Positions 22,402 through 35,330 of a stretch of 64,000 nt of DNA are shown one piece after another (the first letter of the stretch is position 1; each line of letters begins with the position of its first letter). The notes below the pieces were generated by a model, which worked only from the letters and a program-made list of their open reading frames with translations, did no database searches and was not told the origin of the DNA. The position numbers and the translations under genes are program-made. Origin of the DNA: Aspidapion aeneum (taxonomy: Eukaryota; Arthropoda; Insecta; Coleoptera; Brentidae); NCBI GenBank assembly GCA_963576565.1, contig OY755042.1:17211272-17275271 (forward strand), read 5' to 3'.

Positions 22402-22771
22402 ATGTTGACTTATCTTATGGTTGTATTTTTAGTCTAGGTTTTAGTTGCGTTATCTATGAGATTCTCGTGCTCGAACGGTCCGCGTTCTAGAAAAGGGTGG
22501 TATAATCCTGAATCGGACAAGGATGGATTATTCCGGAAAGTTCGGTGACTCTATAAATAGGGTCAGATATCGCGCATCGAGTCAGTCAGAGAAAACCAAC
22601 GGTAGTGATCGCCAGATATTAACACGAAGTTAATAGGCCGATTAGAGTAGGGAATTATTAGCAAGTTATTAGTAAGTTTAAGTGCGTGTTTTGTACATAA
22701 TTGTCGAAATAAATGGATATATCGTTTTTTGAAAATTGCGAGTTTTAATTTGTTGTTGTGAACCCGTAACA
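22402..22771 (+). mobile_element. Probable solo LTR
   Basis: The stretch starts TGTTGAC and ends CCGTAACA, giving TGTT/AACA ends. Inside are CTATAAATAG (TATA box, 22551-22560), an arthropod initiator-like TCAGTC about 30 bases on, and AATAAA near 22709, the normal LTR order. It is richer in GC than its flanks. No second LTR, coding region or clear target duplication was found, so the left limit is uncertain. Confidence 0.5.
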
Positions 22772-23539
22772 ATAATAACTGAGTTTCCCATTAAATACCA
22801 TAAAATATGGGAGACCCTGTATACTACGGTGGTCCAAGATATAATGGACACCTATTAAGTGTTGTCAGTTAAATGTTTCGTCCTTAAGGGACTCTTCAGA
22901 AAACACTGCATGGTCAATGTGAACACCTTTGAAAAGCTAGAGAGACTGTATATACATCTCATCTTACGAGATTCGTAAGAGAAATGATATATATTGCCTG
23001 CGATACCGTATGCTTTTCAAAGAATGGGCGACATCTACCGAACACAAAAGACACTATCAAAGTAAAAATAAAAGGCAGGAAGATGAATCGAAAAACACTA
23101 CCCATGACCGTGGCATAATTTGTCCCTCAGGTCGGCTCAATGCATATTACATTTTTACCGCCTTGGCGAAATTTAAATGTGGTTTAATGGACGCTTCGCC
23201 ACTGACCCGGGTTTACCCTAAACATTAAAAATCTGCTCGTTCAATTTAGTCGCGTTAGGGTTGAATCGAGTAGGAAAAAATAACCCTAAGATTGTACTAG
23301 TTTCTCTTGTTTTTTCTCTTTGATAAATGAAGTCTTTAATATAAAAATACATGAAATTTTGTGCATTTAGGAAAGTTTGTAGCACAGTTTTTGTAGCCTC
23401 TATCAATGGATTTGAAGTGATTAAAAGAATTACTTAATTTTATTTCAAGGAAATAAGTTAAAATTTAAATGTTATTTTTATAATAAATTAACTTTATTCC
23501 CAACTGCAGCACGGCGAAAGGAAGGGTAATATTTTTTGA

Positions 23540-24220
23540 CAATTGTATGTATGTAAATATGTTTGTGTCACGCTAGAGGCTAAACGGCTGAACCGATTTT
23601 GACAAAAATTGTGTCGTTGAATTGGTACTGATCCCGAAGGTGCTATAGGCTATATTTTTTTAAACAGGAATACACATGGCGGTCTTTAGACGCCATTTTG
23701 TCACATGATGTAGGCTTTAAGGCATACAAATTATCTAAATTTCAGGCGACTTTATTGAAATCCGTTTGATTACCCATAGCAAATGTCCTCTAATTTGCTG
23801 TATTTACTTTGTAGTCCTCCCTGCTCCCACCCATCTCCCCTCCTGTCATTTCCCCCAGCCTACTCAAAAACCATATTCGCATAATTTTATCAAATATAGA
23901 GCGAATTCAAAATTTTCTTTCTACATACGCTTTCAGATTTTTTTCCTACACCATTTTACTAGTTCTCCCCCCGCCTCACTCTCTCTCCTTCCCGCCATCC
24001 TTATTAGTTATAGTTATAGCTATAACTTTTACAAATATAAGGCGAATTCAAAAGTTATTTCACCCTTTCTCTCCCTCTCTTCTCCCCACCCCCTTTATTA
24101 GTAGTAGTTGTAGCTATACATTTCACTTTAGAGCGATTTCAAAAATTCTTTCGGCGCACGCTTTACTAGTTCCCTTCTCCCTCTTTCCACCCCCACCTTC
24201 ACTCAATGGAAGGTAACACT
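23540..24220 (+). repeat. Repeat with C-rich ~125-base tandem modules
   Basis: It begins with GCTAAACGGCTGAACCGATT, a motif common in insect interspersed repeats. Three modules follow, each with GCGAATTCAAAA or GCGATTTCAAAA, a TTAGTTATAGTTATAGCTAT-type block and a CT/C-rich run (CTCCCCCCGCCTCACTCTCT). The layout resembles 18780-19460 although the sequence differs. Confidence 0.6.
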
Positions 24221-24355
24221 GTTCGCGTCCGTAGAAAATCTACACGTACTTTTTGGGTAAAGCTAAATAAATTGTAAATGCATAGTGCTTCTTATAAGGC
24301 TGAATAAAACTTAAACCTAAAAGTTGGAAATAATTTTTTTTATAAAAACAACACC

Positions 24356-24540
24356 CAACTGCTAAATTTGCTTATAACTACTAGTCGCAGTTGAGTACAA
24401 ATTACCCAATAACCTAATTCATGAAGGTACATGTGCTATGGGCAGCAAAACTAAAAGTTAAAGCATGTCGTACATTATAGGTATACCTATCAATTTTGTA
24501 CTCAACTGCGACTAGTACTCACAAGTAGATTTAGCAGTTT
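24356..24540. repeat. Palindromic element, ~47-base arms
   Basis: AACTGCTAAATTTGC, then ACTAGTCGCAGTTGAGTACA at the left, is mirrored by TGTACTCAACTGCGACTAGT and GATTTAGCAGTT at the right. It lies 140 bases from the protease GDSGG exon. Confidence 0.75.
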
Positions 24541-24680
24541 AGTGCTTTTTTTTGGTTTTTTTTTTAAATGTTTTTTTAAACAACTTTTCTCACAACGCGC
24601 AAATTTTTTTAGTACGTATTATTTAGGACAACCAGATATATCACCAACAAAATAAGTACTAAATAAAAACATTTACTAAC

Positions 24681-24812
24681 CCACTAATGTTCCATCAACC
24701 GTCAAAGGACCACCGGAGTCTCCATCGCAAGGACCGCTCGATCGATAAGGTGGCGTTGTATGGTTCCCATACGTCACAAACTGAATTTTCAGAAATTTCG
24801 ATTTGAGTTACT
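24681..24812 (-). pseudogene. Serine protease exon with GDSGG, frameshifted
   Basis: The acceptor TTTTAG ends at 24813. The exon reads VTQIEISENSVCDVWEPYN in the frame that continues from the GWG exon. CDGDSGGPLTVDGTLVG is in another frame and runs phase-correct to the donor GG/GTTAGT. A net shift of one base therefore falls between about 24735 and 24750. Confidence 0.8.
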
Positions 24813-24868
24813 CTAAAAGTCAAAAAGTTTATATAAATTTCTGTCCCATTATTTCCGGTTTCTTTATA

Positions 24869-25554
24869 CAGGGTGTCCCAGAAAAAAGCAACTACATGGG
24901 GATTTCGGAAACGATAAGAGATACGAGTTTGTTTATATGAGAAAAAAGTTGCGCTATTCAAAGTCCATCAATATGAAAGATATCTACAAGGGTTACTAAA
25001 ATATCGAGCAAAAACTAAAAATTGTGTTCTTTAAAAATTGAAATATCTAAATAAATGACAAATTTTTGACAGATAGTTACGTAGGTATGGCAACAAACGC
25101 AACTACGGCCTTTGTTTTACAGCCAACGAAGTGAAAAACGGTTTTTTAAATAAATTCACATTTTCCGTCATTTTAAGATTATGGTTTAAAAGCTCTATTT
25201 ATTGGCCTATAAATTTAATATGGCGGCCACAAGAAATAACAAAGTTTGCTATAGTTTCAAAAAAACTAGAAGGCCTAGAAAAAATTTGTTAACGTTATTT
25301 GGTTGGCCGTAGTTGCTTATACAAAACTACCAAATTTTATTAAATTTTTCTGCAAGATACTGGCAATAATTCAATGTTTTAAAAAAACACAATTTTTAGT
25401 TTCTGCTCGATATTTTTAAAACTCCTGTAGATATTATTAATTTTCATACGGCATCTGATTGGGCTTAGAATAGCGCTTTTTCTGATTTAAACAAACTTGT
25501 ATCTCTTACCGTTTCCGAAAACCCCATGTAGTTGCCTTTATTTGGGACACCCTG
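24869..25554. mobile_element. MITE with CAGGGTGTCCCA ends and long arms
   Basis: It is flanked by TA on both sides. The left end CAGGGTGTCCCAGAAAAAAG and arm GGGGATTTCGGAAACGATAA are mirrored at the right by TTACCGTTTCCGAAAACCCC and TTTGGGACACCCTG. Arms of at least 150 bases enclose a roughly 350-base centre without a transposase. It starts 57 bases upstream of the protease GDSGG exon, in the intron. Confidence 0.85.
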
Positions 25555-25919
25555 TATATAAAGATTGTTCTCTGAAATAAATATAAGGCTTTTAACCCGC
25601 CAGTGGTGACTTACGGTATGTAAGGCCGCCTTTGCAAGTGTTTTTTGTATAGTGTTTTAATTTTTTTTTGGATTTAAAGTATTGGAGTAATAAAATAGGC
25701 TAAATTCGTGATTTAAATAGTTGTGGAAAACCTCGGTTTGCACATATGTGTGTATGGCACTTTTTGGAACAAAATCAACATTTTTGCTGAAAAAAAGTTT
25801 TTGTATCAGCAAAAACTGTTATAAACTAAACGTGTCAGACTTTAAACTATTATGTGTCGCCAAAATTGCCAAAAGCAAGTAAGATATACACGGTGTTACA
25901 CGAACTCGTTACAGAGGCC

Positions 25920-26525
25920 TTTTTGGGTATTTAGAGTACGAATTTTGAGAAACGCTCGGACACGTCGATTTTGCATTTGAGGGGGACACTTTTTGGACAC
26001 TTGAAATTTTTTGTTGCACGAACCCGCTTCGAGGAGTATACTTGACCCCTATATTTTGAGTAGGGAAAGTGGCTTTAGTAATACCTTTTTTTGAAGCTCT
26101 CTTGAATATATTTACAACCGTGTAAAAATTTCGAAAATCCATCGATTAGTTTTGACATATTTGCTTTCAAATTTTTAAATTTAACAAGAAATGATAAAAT
26201 AAAAATTTAATGCGAAAAATATTGAAAATTCTAATTAATTTTTTATTTTATCACTTCATGTTCAATTTGAATGTTTTAAAGGCAAATATCTCAAAAACTA
26301 CTTGATTGATTTTTGAAATTTTTACAGGGTTGTAAGGACATTCAAAAGGCCTTCAAAACAAGTTATAACTAGTCTCACTTTCCCTATTTAAAATACAGGG
26401 GAAAAGTATACCCCTCGAAGGGGGTTCGTGCTATAAAAATTTCAAGATAGCCAAAAAGTGTCCCCCTCGTAAACAAAATCGACGTGTCCGACCGTTTCTC
26501 CATATTCGCACTCTAAAAACCCATT
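25920..26525. mobile_element. Foldback element, ~175-base arms
   Basis: TCGGACACGTCGATTTTGCA and GAGGGGGACACTTTTTGG in the left arm recur in reverse (CCAAAAAGTGTCCCCCTCGT, AAAATCGACGTGTCCGACCG) in the right arm. The centre has TTTGACATATTTGC and ATCTCAAAAACTA blocks, also mirrored. Confidence 0.8.
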
Positions 26526-27934
26526 GTTGCATTTTTTATAAGGAGGTTTTCTCGGAATGTTCTTGTCCCTTCAGTAACGTGGTAGATTTTACTATGTTAC
26601 TTACCCAAACTCTATCAAATGTGCTTATATATTATGCCTGAAATAAGACAGTTGGTAAAAAACTGAGTAAAAAACACATAGCGCAGTAGTTTCAATATAA
26701 TAACTAGCGAAAATTTCTTAAAAACTAATTTTTAGAGATTGGACTTTTCTTCACAAATATACATAAAATACACATTATCTGAAAAATAATAATTTAATAT
26801 TTTACCTAAGTTCGATCTCTAAAAAACAACCTTAAATTAAAAAAAAAGGTTTAAAATAACACTAGACAAAAAAAAATTGATAAAAATATCAGGTATTTTA
26901 GATATTACAAAAGGGACATCAGCGTTACCGAAGAAACAAAAATTTTAAAGCACACAATTTATGGCATAAAACAAACTTACAAATATAGATAATGGTCAAA
27001 ATTATCAAGGCACAATTTTTGTAAGATCGAAAAATAGCATTACCGAATCCTTTTAGCATTTTTCGGCCAAGCCAAATATATAACACAACTTTTTTTGAGT
27101 TTTCAATGATTTTGTTTGTCTAGTTAAACGTCAGATAACCCACGTTACCGAAAGAAAATCAATTGTCTTAAATCTATAGATTTATATTTTTCAAACACAA
27201 AAAGTTTTATTATCAACAATTCAAAGGCCTACCGAAATAGTTCGCTGCCATCATATATGACTCACTATCACTGTTTTAAAACCTAACGTTGCCACGAATG
27301 AATTTTCTTTACCTAAAAAATGGCTGTTATCGCCGTGGGAGAGTTTTTCTAGTAAAAAGTTGTTTTATTTTTTATTTAATTTTCTATGGATATAATATAA
27401 TATTAAGCTTATGTTTACAAATCTATAAACTTCAAATTTGTATAGAAGCTAAGTTTCAGTTATTAATATAATTATTTACATGTGTTTTAGTTTTTACAAA
27501 AATAACAACATCAAAAAATGATTTTTTATAGTGTAATTTGGTTTTAAAAAGATTAACGCTGGTATTTTTGGATTCTAAAAGAACTTTATTGTAAAAAATC
27601 GATAAAAAATTATTAAAAAATCGAAAAAGTTTTACAATACAAACCAGGGCTATCCAAATGGACGGGCCACGATCCTCCACTTTATTGACGTCACATCCGG
27701 GGCTGATTTTTTTTTGATGGTCACGTTACGACACAGCTGATTGTCTTTAAAATATTGAAGTTGGAATGACGGTTCATGGATATTTGATTTTTTTTTAAAT
27801 AAAGCCGTTTTTGAGATTGTTTTTACTTTATTCTGGCAGAACAATTTTTTTTAAATGTATAGTAAGCCCTAATTTTTCATAGCCGCTTCATTAGCTCACA
27901 CAAAAATTAAGTTTAAGGCAGAAGCGAATGTGAC
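26526..27934. other. Intronic, no gene seen
   Basis: AT-rich DNA within the protease intron. A GTTACCGAA motif recurs at about 26933, 27041 and 27142 but without a regular period. No coding domains were recognised. Confidence 0.4.
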
Positions 27935-28517
27935 AATCACATATGACAAAGTCAAATACATGTCAAATATAACAGTTGGCATGTGGTACATGGCAAGTAA
28001 TTTGAATTCAAAATAAGAAATGCTAAATCTTGAAGATTTTAACCTTTTAATCATGTTGCTTCCTTACAAAGCTTTGGTGGAATATCGGGATGGTGTCTGA
28101 GAATATTTCACTGAAATTTTGCGGAAATCTGTAGTGCCATTTTGAAAATATCATTAAAAAACTTCTGACCTCCCATAAGACTCAATGTAAAATTCAGCCC
28201 CGGGAGAACAGCTGATTTTTTCAGGGTCGTGGCCTCTATTTTTGTATTGGCCTTGTACAAACAAATAAATGCCATGACAAACACAGATGACAAAGTCAAA
28301 TAGATGTCAAATATAACAGTTGGCATGCGGTAGATGGCGGGTAATTTGAATTCAAAATAAGGAATACTAAATCTTGAAGATCTTAACCTTTTCATTATCT
28401 TGCATTATTACAAAAGTGTGGTGGAATATCGGAATGGTGGCTGAGAATATTTCACTGAAATTTCGCGAAAATCTAGTAGTGGTATTTTGAAAATATCATA
28501 AAAAACGTCTGACCTCC
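27935..28517. repeat. Tandem duplication with ~345-base period
   Basis: TATGACAAAGTCAAATACAT, ATAACAGTTGGCATGTGG, GTGGAATATCGGGATGG and CTGAGAATATTTCACTGAAA at 27946-28172 recur in order at 28285-28517, with about 10 percent change. A CAGCTGATTTTTTCAGGG spacer separates the units. Confidence 0.8.
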
Positions 28518-28559
28518 AGACATACAAACCTGCGAATTATACTTAACGTACCAAACTAA

Positions 28560-31185
28560 CAAAAGCTATAGCGACCTAGAGAAAATGCTACAAGCAAGCA
28601 ATAATATCATTGTTGAAAAAGAAATAGAAATCAATGAAATAAAAATAAAAATAAATACGGCTGAGATCGTAATAGCGGAATACAATTAAACTCTCCAAAG
28701 AAAAGAGAAAAACAATGAAAGATTGGAGGAGGACCTAAGAGAACTTAAAGAGCTTAATGATGAGATGGTTGCCACGATAAGAGTATTTAAAGAAGATAAT
28801 AAAAGAATCGATAGAGACTTAGCGGAAATTAAACTAAGCTTTAACAAAGAGCTTCTAGAGGGAAAAAACAGGAGCACAGAAACAAGTAAGAATGGTAGAA
28901 CTAAAATCAACAGCGTCAATAATTTTAACACTGACAACAAAACAGACGGCATTGAGAACATAAATATAAACGAAAATTGTACAAAATCAAAAAAACAAGT
29001 TCTTTTGTTAACCGACGGCTATGGCAAATACATGTACGAGTATCTCAATAAATACCTACAGGAATAACGCGACTATTTTGTACAGGTCTCTTGTAAGCCT
29101 GGAGCTTCCTTCGACAGGTTAGTTCAAGACATTGACTGTTACATTAAAGACTTTACGATCAAAGATTATGTAGTGGTTCTTGTAGGGTCTGATATAACTA
29201 ATTATTCAAAAAGGACTATAAAAACCCTAGCTAACAAATGCTTTTTTACAAACTTAATATTTTGTTCAAGTACTATGAATAATAATTTAAGCCCACCACA
29301 GTACTCTTGGTCAAAAAACAATCAGGTTCTCGACTTCTTACTTAACATATCGCACCTGAACAATAATATTAAATTAGTAGCCCTAAACACTAAGCTAAAT
29401 AATAAATGCTTTGTAAAAACTCACATTTTCTAAACAAAATTGGCTTAAATATTGTATCACAAAACATAGGTAAAACTATTGAAAATTTTTATCACAAAGA
29501 AGCTAATATGTACTCAAACCTAATTTATATTAAAAAGAGAAATAATTACACTGCCGTTGAATGCGATAATCAATCAAGTTCTTACTTAGGTGTCATGAGT
29601 CAATTAGAAACTAGTGTGGAAGTTGTGGAAAGTTCTCAGAGTGAAAGTCAGGATTTTTTAGACCTGACCAGAACGGAACAGGTACACGGATAAAGGAAAT
29701 AAAAAATGTAAATAGTATATCTGCTCTCATCTATAATACTCAAGGCTTAATGAACAAAGTTAATGAATTTTATATCCTTTTAACAATGTTATATTTTCCT
29801 AAGAACGCGGTGGGACAATTATATATGTAAGAAATGATTTTTTAAACAAAGAGCACTTCATATCTTTGGATCAGTACAATTATCTGATTGAAGAGAAATT
29901 GTTTGAATTCTCTATCATATTTAATAAGTCTTATAACATTTATGTTCTCTGTTTATACACAAATCCATCGACTAGCCCTCAGCAATTCTTACAAAAACTA
30001 GAGCTTTTATTAAGTAATATTCCAATAAATGCTAAGATTGTTATCGGTGGAGACTTTAACATTGATTTTAAAAATGAAAACTTGAAGGAAAAGAAGGATT
30101 TGGGCAATCTCTTAAATGCATTTGACATATATGTACACAATTCCGAATATATCAGAGTTACAAACCATTCTAAAAAAATTATAGATTATGGCTGCTCTAA
30201 TCTTGATAGTGAATAAGAAGCTCCAACAATCATTCCAGGTATGTCAGACCATTATGCAATACAGCTCATTGTATCTTCGCTAAAATTCCAACATAAAAAA
30301 CTAATGAAGTATGGACGCATATACAGTAAAAAAAACTTTGATAATTTTAGGATTTTATGCTTAAGATCCAGTTAGGCTAAGGTATACGATCACCATGAAC
30401 CATTCAACTGCTTTCACAATATCTTAGTAAACACTTTTTGCATATCTTTTCCACTTCACAAAATCAGGGATAAAAAGAAAAAAGTTTGGGTAACAAAGGG
30501 TATTAAAATAGCATCTAGAAATATTAGATTTCTTGATGAACTAAAAAGGTATTTTAAAAATGAATTTGTGACCAATTATGTAAATTGCTACCAAAATATA
30601 TATAAGAAAATTATAAAACTTGCTAAAGATAATTATTATAATAGCAGAATAACTGAGGCGGGAAATAGTGAGTAAGAAAACTGGAAGATAATACACTCAC
30701 TTCGTGGTAAATCAAATAATAGTAAATCACTCAAAACAGCGATGCAACCTAGCATATTAAACAACTTCTATTGTACAGTAGCTAATAAACTAACAGCTCA
30801 CATTGCCCCCTCAACACATTTATGCTATTTGCCTTCCTTAAATATGCCTTACGATTTCCAGTTTAAGCACACTACTTTAGCTGAAATAAAAACGGTCTTG
30901 TCAAGCATAAAAAATAAAAATAGTTCAGGAGTCGATGGAATATCTACTAATTGACTCTTTTGTCAAGGGTTATTCTCCTAGCTGCTTAAAATAAATCAGC
31001 TCTAGTGATCCCTATTCACAAAGGTGGAGAAACAGACCGAACCTGCTAATTTTCGCCCAATATATCTTCTATTATCCATCTCTAAATTAATTGAAAAAAT
31101 TGTTAATAAAAGATTAAATGACTATCTTTATAATCTTAACTTGCCCTCAAAGGTCCAATTTTATGATTTTGTCACTCTCTCACTA
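28560..31185 (+). mobile_element. CR1-like LINE (ORF1 esterase-like, endonuclease, RT start), truncated
   Basis: The plus-strand frames give a coiled-coil-rich ORF1 start (28723-29067) followed by an SGNH-hydrolase-like stretch (QVLLLTDGYGKYMYEYL; then SCKPGASFDRL and VVVLVGSDITNYS, 29090-29430). An APE-type endonuclease follows, with KIVIGGDFNID near 30035 and IDYGCSN near 30180. The RT opening comes last: NSSGVDGIST (30921) and the FRPIYLLLSISKLIEKIVNK block (31051-31110). Stops and frame changes are frequent, so it is dead. The reverse transcriptase stops abruptly after LPSKVQF at about 31165, where the LTR of the endogenous retrovirus begins. No matching LINE continuation was recognised beyond the far LTR. 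Confidence 0.8.
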
Positions 31186-31400
31186 GACATTAACATTATT
31201 TCCTTAGATGTGGGTTTGTCTAAACTCAACAGACGGATGCAAGCAGGCCGATAAACAAACAGACCTCTTTACAATATTAATTGTCTAAATATTTTAATTC
31301 AATTATTGTTAGACTGTCTTACTGTTAACTTCATATATTTAAGCCGAAAGGCACTTGTAATAAAAACAAATAAAATATAGTTTTCAAAAAGTGTATTATT
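31186..31400 (+). repeat. 5' LTR of the endogenous retrovirus
   Basis: From GACATTAACATTATTTCCTT to AAAAAGTGTATTATT. It contains AAGCCGAAAGGCACTTGTAA followed by AATAAA. It matches 38203-38412 with scattered substitutions. Confidence 0.85.
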
Positions 31401-31879
31401 ATTTTAGGAAGTGACATAGTGCAAACCGCTATCAAAGAATATTATTCCTGAAGAGAAGCTTTACAAAAATTATCTGGTTAATTTGGTTTAGCCCAGTGAG
31501 AAAGTGCTCGTGTGACTTGATACTTGAAGAAGCTCTCTATTTCGCACACCTTTGGACAAGTCTGTTACTACAAGCTTTGAAATAGTTTGTAAATGAAAAT
31601 ATTTTTACTGTAAGTAATATTTTTTTCATCTAATGCCTGTTGACAAATCCATTGAAAATTTGAAAACCAAAATTTTAAAGAAAATCAAAGAATTCCTTTC
31701 ACAAGAAGAAGTTAAAGTTTATTCTGAAATTTCCTTAGAAACGCTAGATTTAGATTTAGTTAGCTTAAGAGATGCTTAAGTTAAGTAGTCTGAATTTTAC
31801 ATCCTCTACTAACCCCCGTAACACTAACCAACCCCTACAGGACATCAAGTATTATTTTTAATTCAACTCAAACTACAAT

Positions 31880-32873
31880 GGCTAACGAAACATTTAAACT
31901 TGCATACGATTTTTTACCTACATTCAACGGTGAAATTGAATATCTCGAAAACTACATTTAAGTTTGTTCTGATTTTTTAACAACGTATGGAACCACCCCG
32001 CAAAATTAAATGTTTTCTTTAAATGCAGTAAAATCTAAATTGAGATCAGATGCACAATTATTCATTTTTCGAAACCCACAATTAACCACATGGGATGATA
32101 TAAAAAATGCATTGCAAAAAGAATTTGGAAATCCAATAGATCTTAGAAACCTTTTGCAAACGTTACAAAATATGATTTTAAATAAAAATGAATCAATTCA
32201 ACAATTTTATGACATAATAAAAAATATTTAAATGAAATAAATACAAAAATAAATTGTGAAATGTCTGATAAAAATCAAAAAAGCTTAGTTCAAGTAGAAT
32301 CTACTGCAATTTTAACCATTGTGAAAAATTCTTCAGATTTAAAACCTGTTTTCACACAGGAATTGTCAAACACTATGACAGATTTACAAGGAAAAATAAC
32401 TAATTATAATATTATTAATAGTTAGATATTTCAAAATCTACAAAAACCGCACATCCTCATATGCAAAACCCTCACATTCAAATTAAAAATAATAATTTAC
32501 AAAAACCACCTAAGTCACCTAGCTTTTCTTTTCCAAATAATAACAACTCTTTTCCACGAGGTCCCATTAACATGCAATCAAGACCGATAAATCATAAATT
32601 TCCATCACAAATACAGGCGTTTAAAAGACCACCGATGTTTAGGCACCCCACATCTATGTATAAACCCACACCAATGTCAGGTATATCTACTGCCGTCTTT
32701 AAGCTACAAAGTCAAACATTACAGCAATCAAAATTTCAACAAATTTATAACCAACGCATCCCAAATTTTTTTAAACAAACAGCACCTTTTAAGCAACAAT
32801 TTGAAGAATTAACGAATCTCGAAGTAGAACCGGAAGTAAATGAAAATCATTCGGAAAATGGCGAAACTGAATA
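31880..32873 (+). pseudogene. gag-like region of the endogenous retrovirus
   Basis: The fragment 32010-32231 (73 residues) contains SDAQLFIFRNPQLTTWDDIK and MILNKNESIQQFYD, a capsid-like block of Ty3/gypsy gag. The following 32461-32874 frame is rich in Pro, Gln and Asn, as in the gag C-terminus. No CCHC knuckle is seen. Stop codons lie between the parts. Confidence 0.65.
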
Positions 32874-33061
32874 ACCTATTTGCCCTATCCCTTATAATTT
32901 TGATCATGAGACAAATCAGTTTTTACCATGTTCATCCTCTTTTGAAAATACTTTTGAGGAAGACATATCAAATGAAAATTTTCACGAGGTTTCACACAAT
33001 CCCGAGTCGACTTAAATTATATAGGAAAATTACCTTTTCTTCCTTATTTATACTTACCTAA

Positions 33062-33480
33062 ATTAAATATCAAAATCTTAATTGATACGGCCGCCTCCCA
33101 CTCAATTATTTCACCCCGTTTTGCCTACCTTTTTTCAGATTTGATCTTTAAGCAGCATTTCTCAGTAATCTCTTGTAATAGGGAAATAATTGAAAAATAT
33201 AACTAGATACTCCTTACTTAAAGATTTAGGTATATCAGATATAATCGATTTTCACGTTGTCGATTGGCATGAAAATTACGATGCTTATTGGTAGTGACAT
33301 TTTCCACCTAATGCATGGTTCAGTCGATTATCCTACAAATACGCTACGTTTAAAAAATAAACTAATTCCATTTTTTACTGTTATAACAAAAGTACCCCCA
33401 AAAATAAAACATACGCAACAAAAATTAAAAATACCTGTAAATAAAAAATCTGGTAATGCGTTTTTACCTTCTTTTCAATG
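33062..33480 (+). pseudogene. Retroviral-type aspartic protease remnant
   Basis: ILIDTAASHSII near 33080 carries a DTA variant of the DTG active site. The 33257-33481 frame has MLIGSDIF, the second conserved block of gypsy proteases. Frames are interrupted between the two. Confidence 0.6.
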
Positions 33481-33849
33481 AAATAATTATAACTTTCCTG
33501 ATTCTTTATTTTTTATTGAAAATGGCTACTGCGAAATTCCGAATCCTTTTAACAGACCTTTGATTACTGAATTTAAAACTAGATACAATGCCATTCCTTT
33601 AGAATAATTTAACATCCAAACAAACTTTACAAATCAAAAAACAAATCCTAGTATTTTTGAGTCTCTTAGATTGGATCATTTAAATCATGAAGAACAACAA
33701 GCTGTGATTAATATTTTCAAGCAATTTTCATCCATAATGTATTCCCAAAATTCTGACTTATCCTTCACGAGTCACGTGAAATATCATATTCGTACTTAAA
33801 ACGATAAGCCGATATATGTCAAATCATTTCGACACCCCCCTGCGATGTT

Positions 33850-34540
33850 GCCAGAAAATAATTAAGCAAATACAAAAACTTTTAGAAATAATTAGGCCTT
33901 CTATTTCACCTTAATCAGCACCTGTCTGGATTGTTCCTAAGAAATTAGATGCCTCAGATGAGAAGAAATACAGGATGGTAATAGATTATCGCAAATTAAA
34001 TGAAAACACTATCGAAGATAAGTTTCCCTTACCTAAAATTGACGAAATATTAGACAATCTAGGTAAGTGTCAATACTTTACAGTCCTTGACTTTGCCCAA
34101 GGATTTCATCAAATAGAAATAAATCCCCAATCCGTTGAAAAACTGCATGTTCAGTCAATAATCTTTAGATGACTTTTGGATCAAAAAACGCCCCCGCAAC
34201 TTTTCAAAGAATTATGGACGAAGTCCTTCGAAAATTCTTGTACAAATTCGGATTTGTCTACATGGATGACGTCATTATCTTTTCTAAATCGCTGCACGAT
34301 CACCTCCTTCACATTAAAACAATATTTCAGAAACTTAAAGAAGTAAATCATAAAGTACAGCTTGATAAAACAGATTTTCTATGTAAACTAGTTCCTTTCC
34401 TTGGCCATGTTATCACCCCAGAAGGTATTAAACCAAACCCAACAAAATTAATTGCTATAAAAAATTACCCTATTCCAAAAACACAAAAATAAATTAAGGC
34501 TTTTCTTGGACTTATTAAAAACTTTGCTAAAACAGTTTAA
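33850..34540 (+). pseudogene. Reverse transcriptase of the endogenous retrovirus, broken
   Basis: Blocks in order: [20 protein letters not shown] and [15 protein letters not shown] (33975-34172); TFGSKNAPATFQRIMD and the catalytic VYMDDVIIF (34169-34492); then FLGHVITPEGI. A frame change lies near 34165, and stops occur at about 34490 and 34540. Confidence 0.9.
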
Positions 34541-34560
34541 CCATTAACAAAAATTCAAAA

Positions 34561-35022
34561 TTGGATCCGACAGATCCAGATTACAAAAATGCTTTTGAAA
34601 AATGCAGACAACTTATGACAAACTCTCCAGTTTTAGCTTATCCTGGCTTTTCTAAAACTTTTAAGTTGACAACAGATGCATCAAATGTAGCTATAGGCTC
34701 CGTCCTTTCTCAAAATGATCATCCTATCGCTTTTTATTCTAGAACGCTCAATTTAGCTGAAAGAAACTATTCAACCATTGAAAAAGAATTTTTATCAATA
34801 GTCGATTCAACTAAACACTTTAGATCCTACCTCTACGGCCAAAAATTTTTGATTGAAACCGATCATAATCCGCTTGTTTGGCACACCTCTCTCGATGAAC
34901 CAAATTCTAGATTAACAAGATGGAAATTAAAGTTAGAAGAGTTTAATTTTGACATAAAATATAAAAAAGGCAAAGAAAATAAAGTTGCCGACGCCCTATC
35001 TCGTATACAAACAATGACTTAA
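34561..35022 (+). pseudogene. RNase H domain of the endogenous retrovirus
   Basis: LTTDASNVAIGSVLSQ, YSRTLNLAERNYSTIEKE and LIETDHNPLVW are the gypsy-type RNase H motifs. VADALSRI marks its end. This 153-residue piece has no internal stop. Confidence 0.9.
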
Positions 35023-35330
35023 ATGACACGGCAAATATTCTTGATTTTGACTGTGACACCATACATTCTGACAGTGGCACACCTAACGTAAATCTTTCAA
35101 TCTCGGGAGTCTCAATTAATCATAGCAATCAACGTCTAGTCTTTAAATATGGTCAGAGCTATCATGTTTTCACCAGTCACCCTTTTAAGGAAGTTCATAC
35201 GATAATAACTGTTAATAAAGATTCTTTAAATTGCCATTTTACAAGGATTCTGATAGAGCATCTACCTGATAACAAAACTTTTCACATATTTATTCATGAT
35301 GAGTCACTTAAATAAGGATTTACCAAATTT

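Noticed and set aside
28686..28961. Leu/Ser-rich minus-strand frame that looks like a membrane protein
   Set aside because: Antisense of the Glu/Lys-rich coiled-coil ORF1 of the LINE; the hydrophobic look is an artefact.
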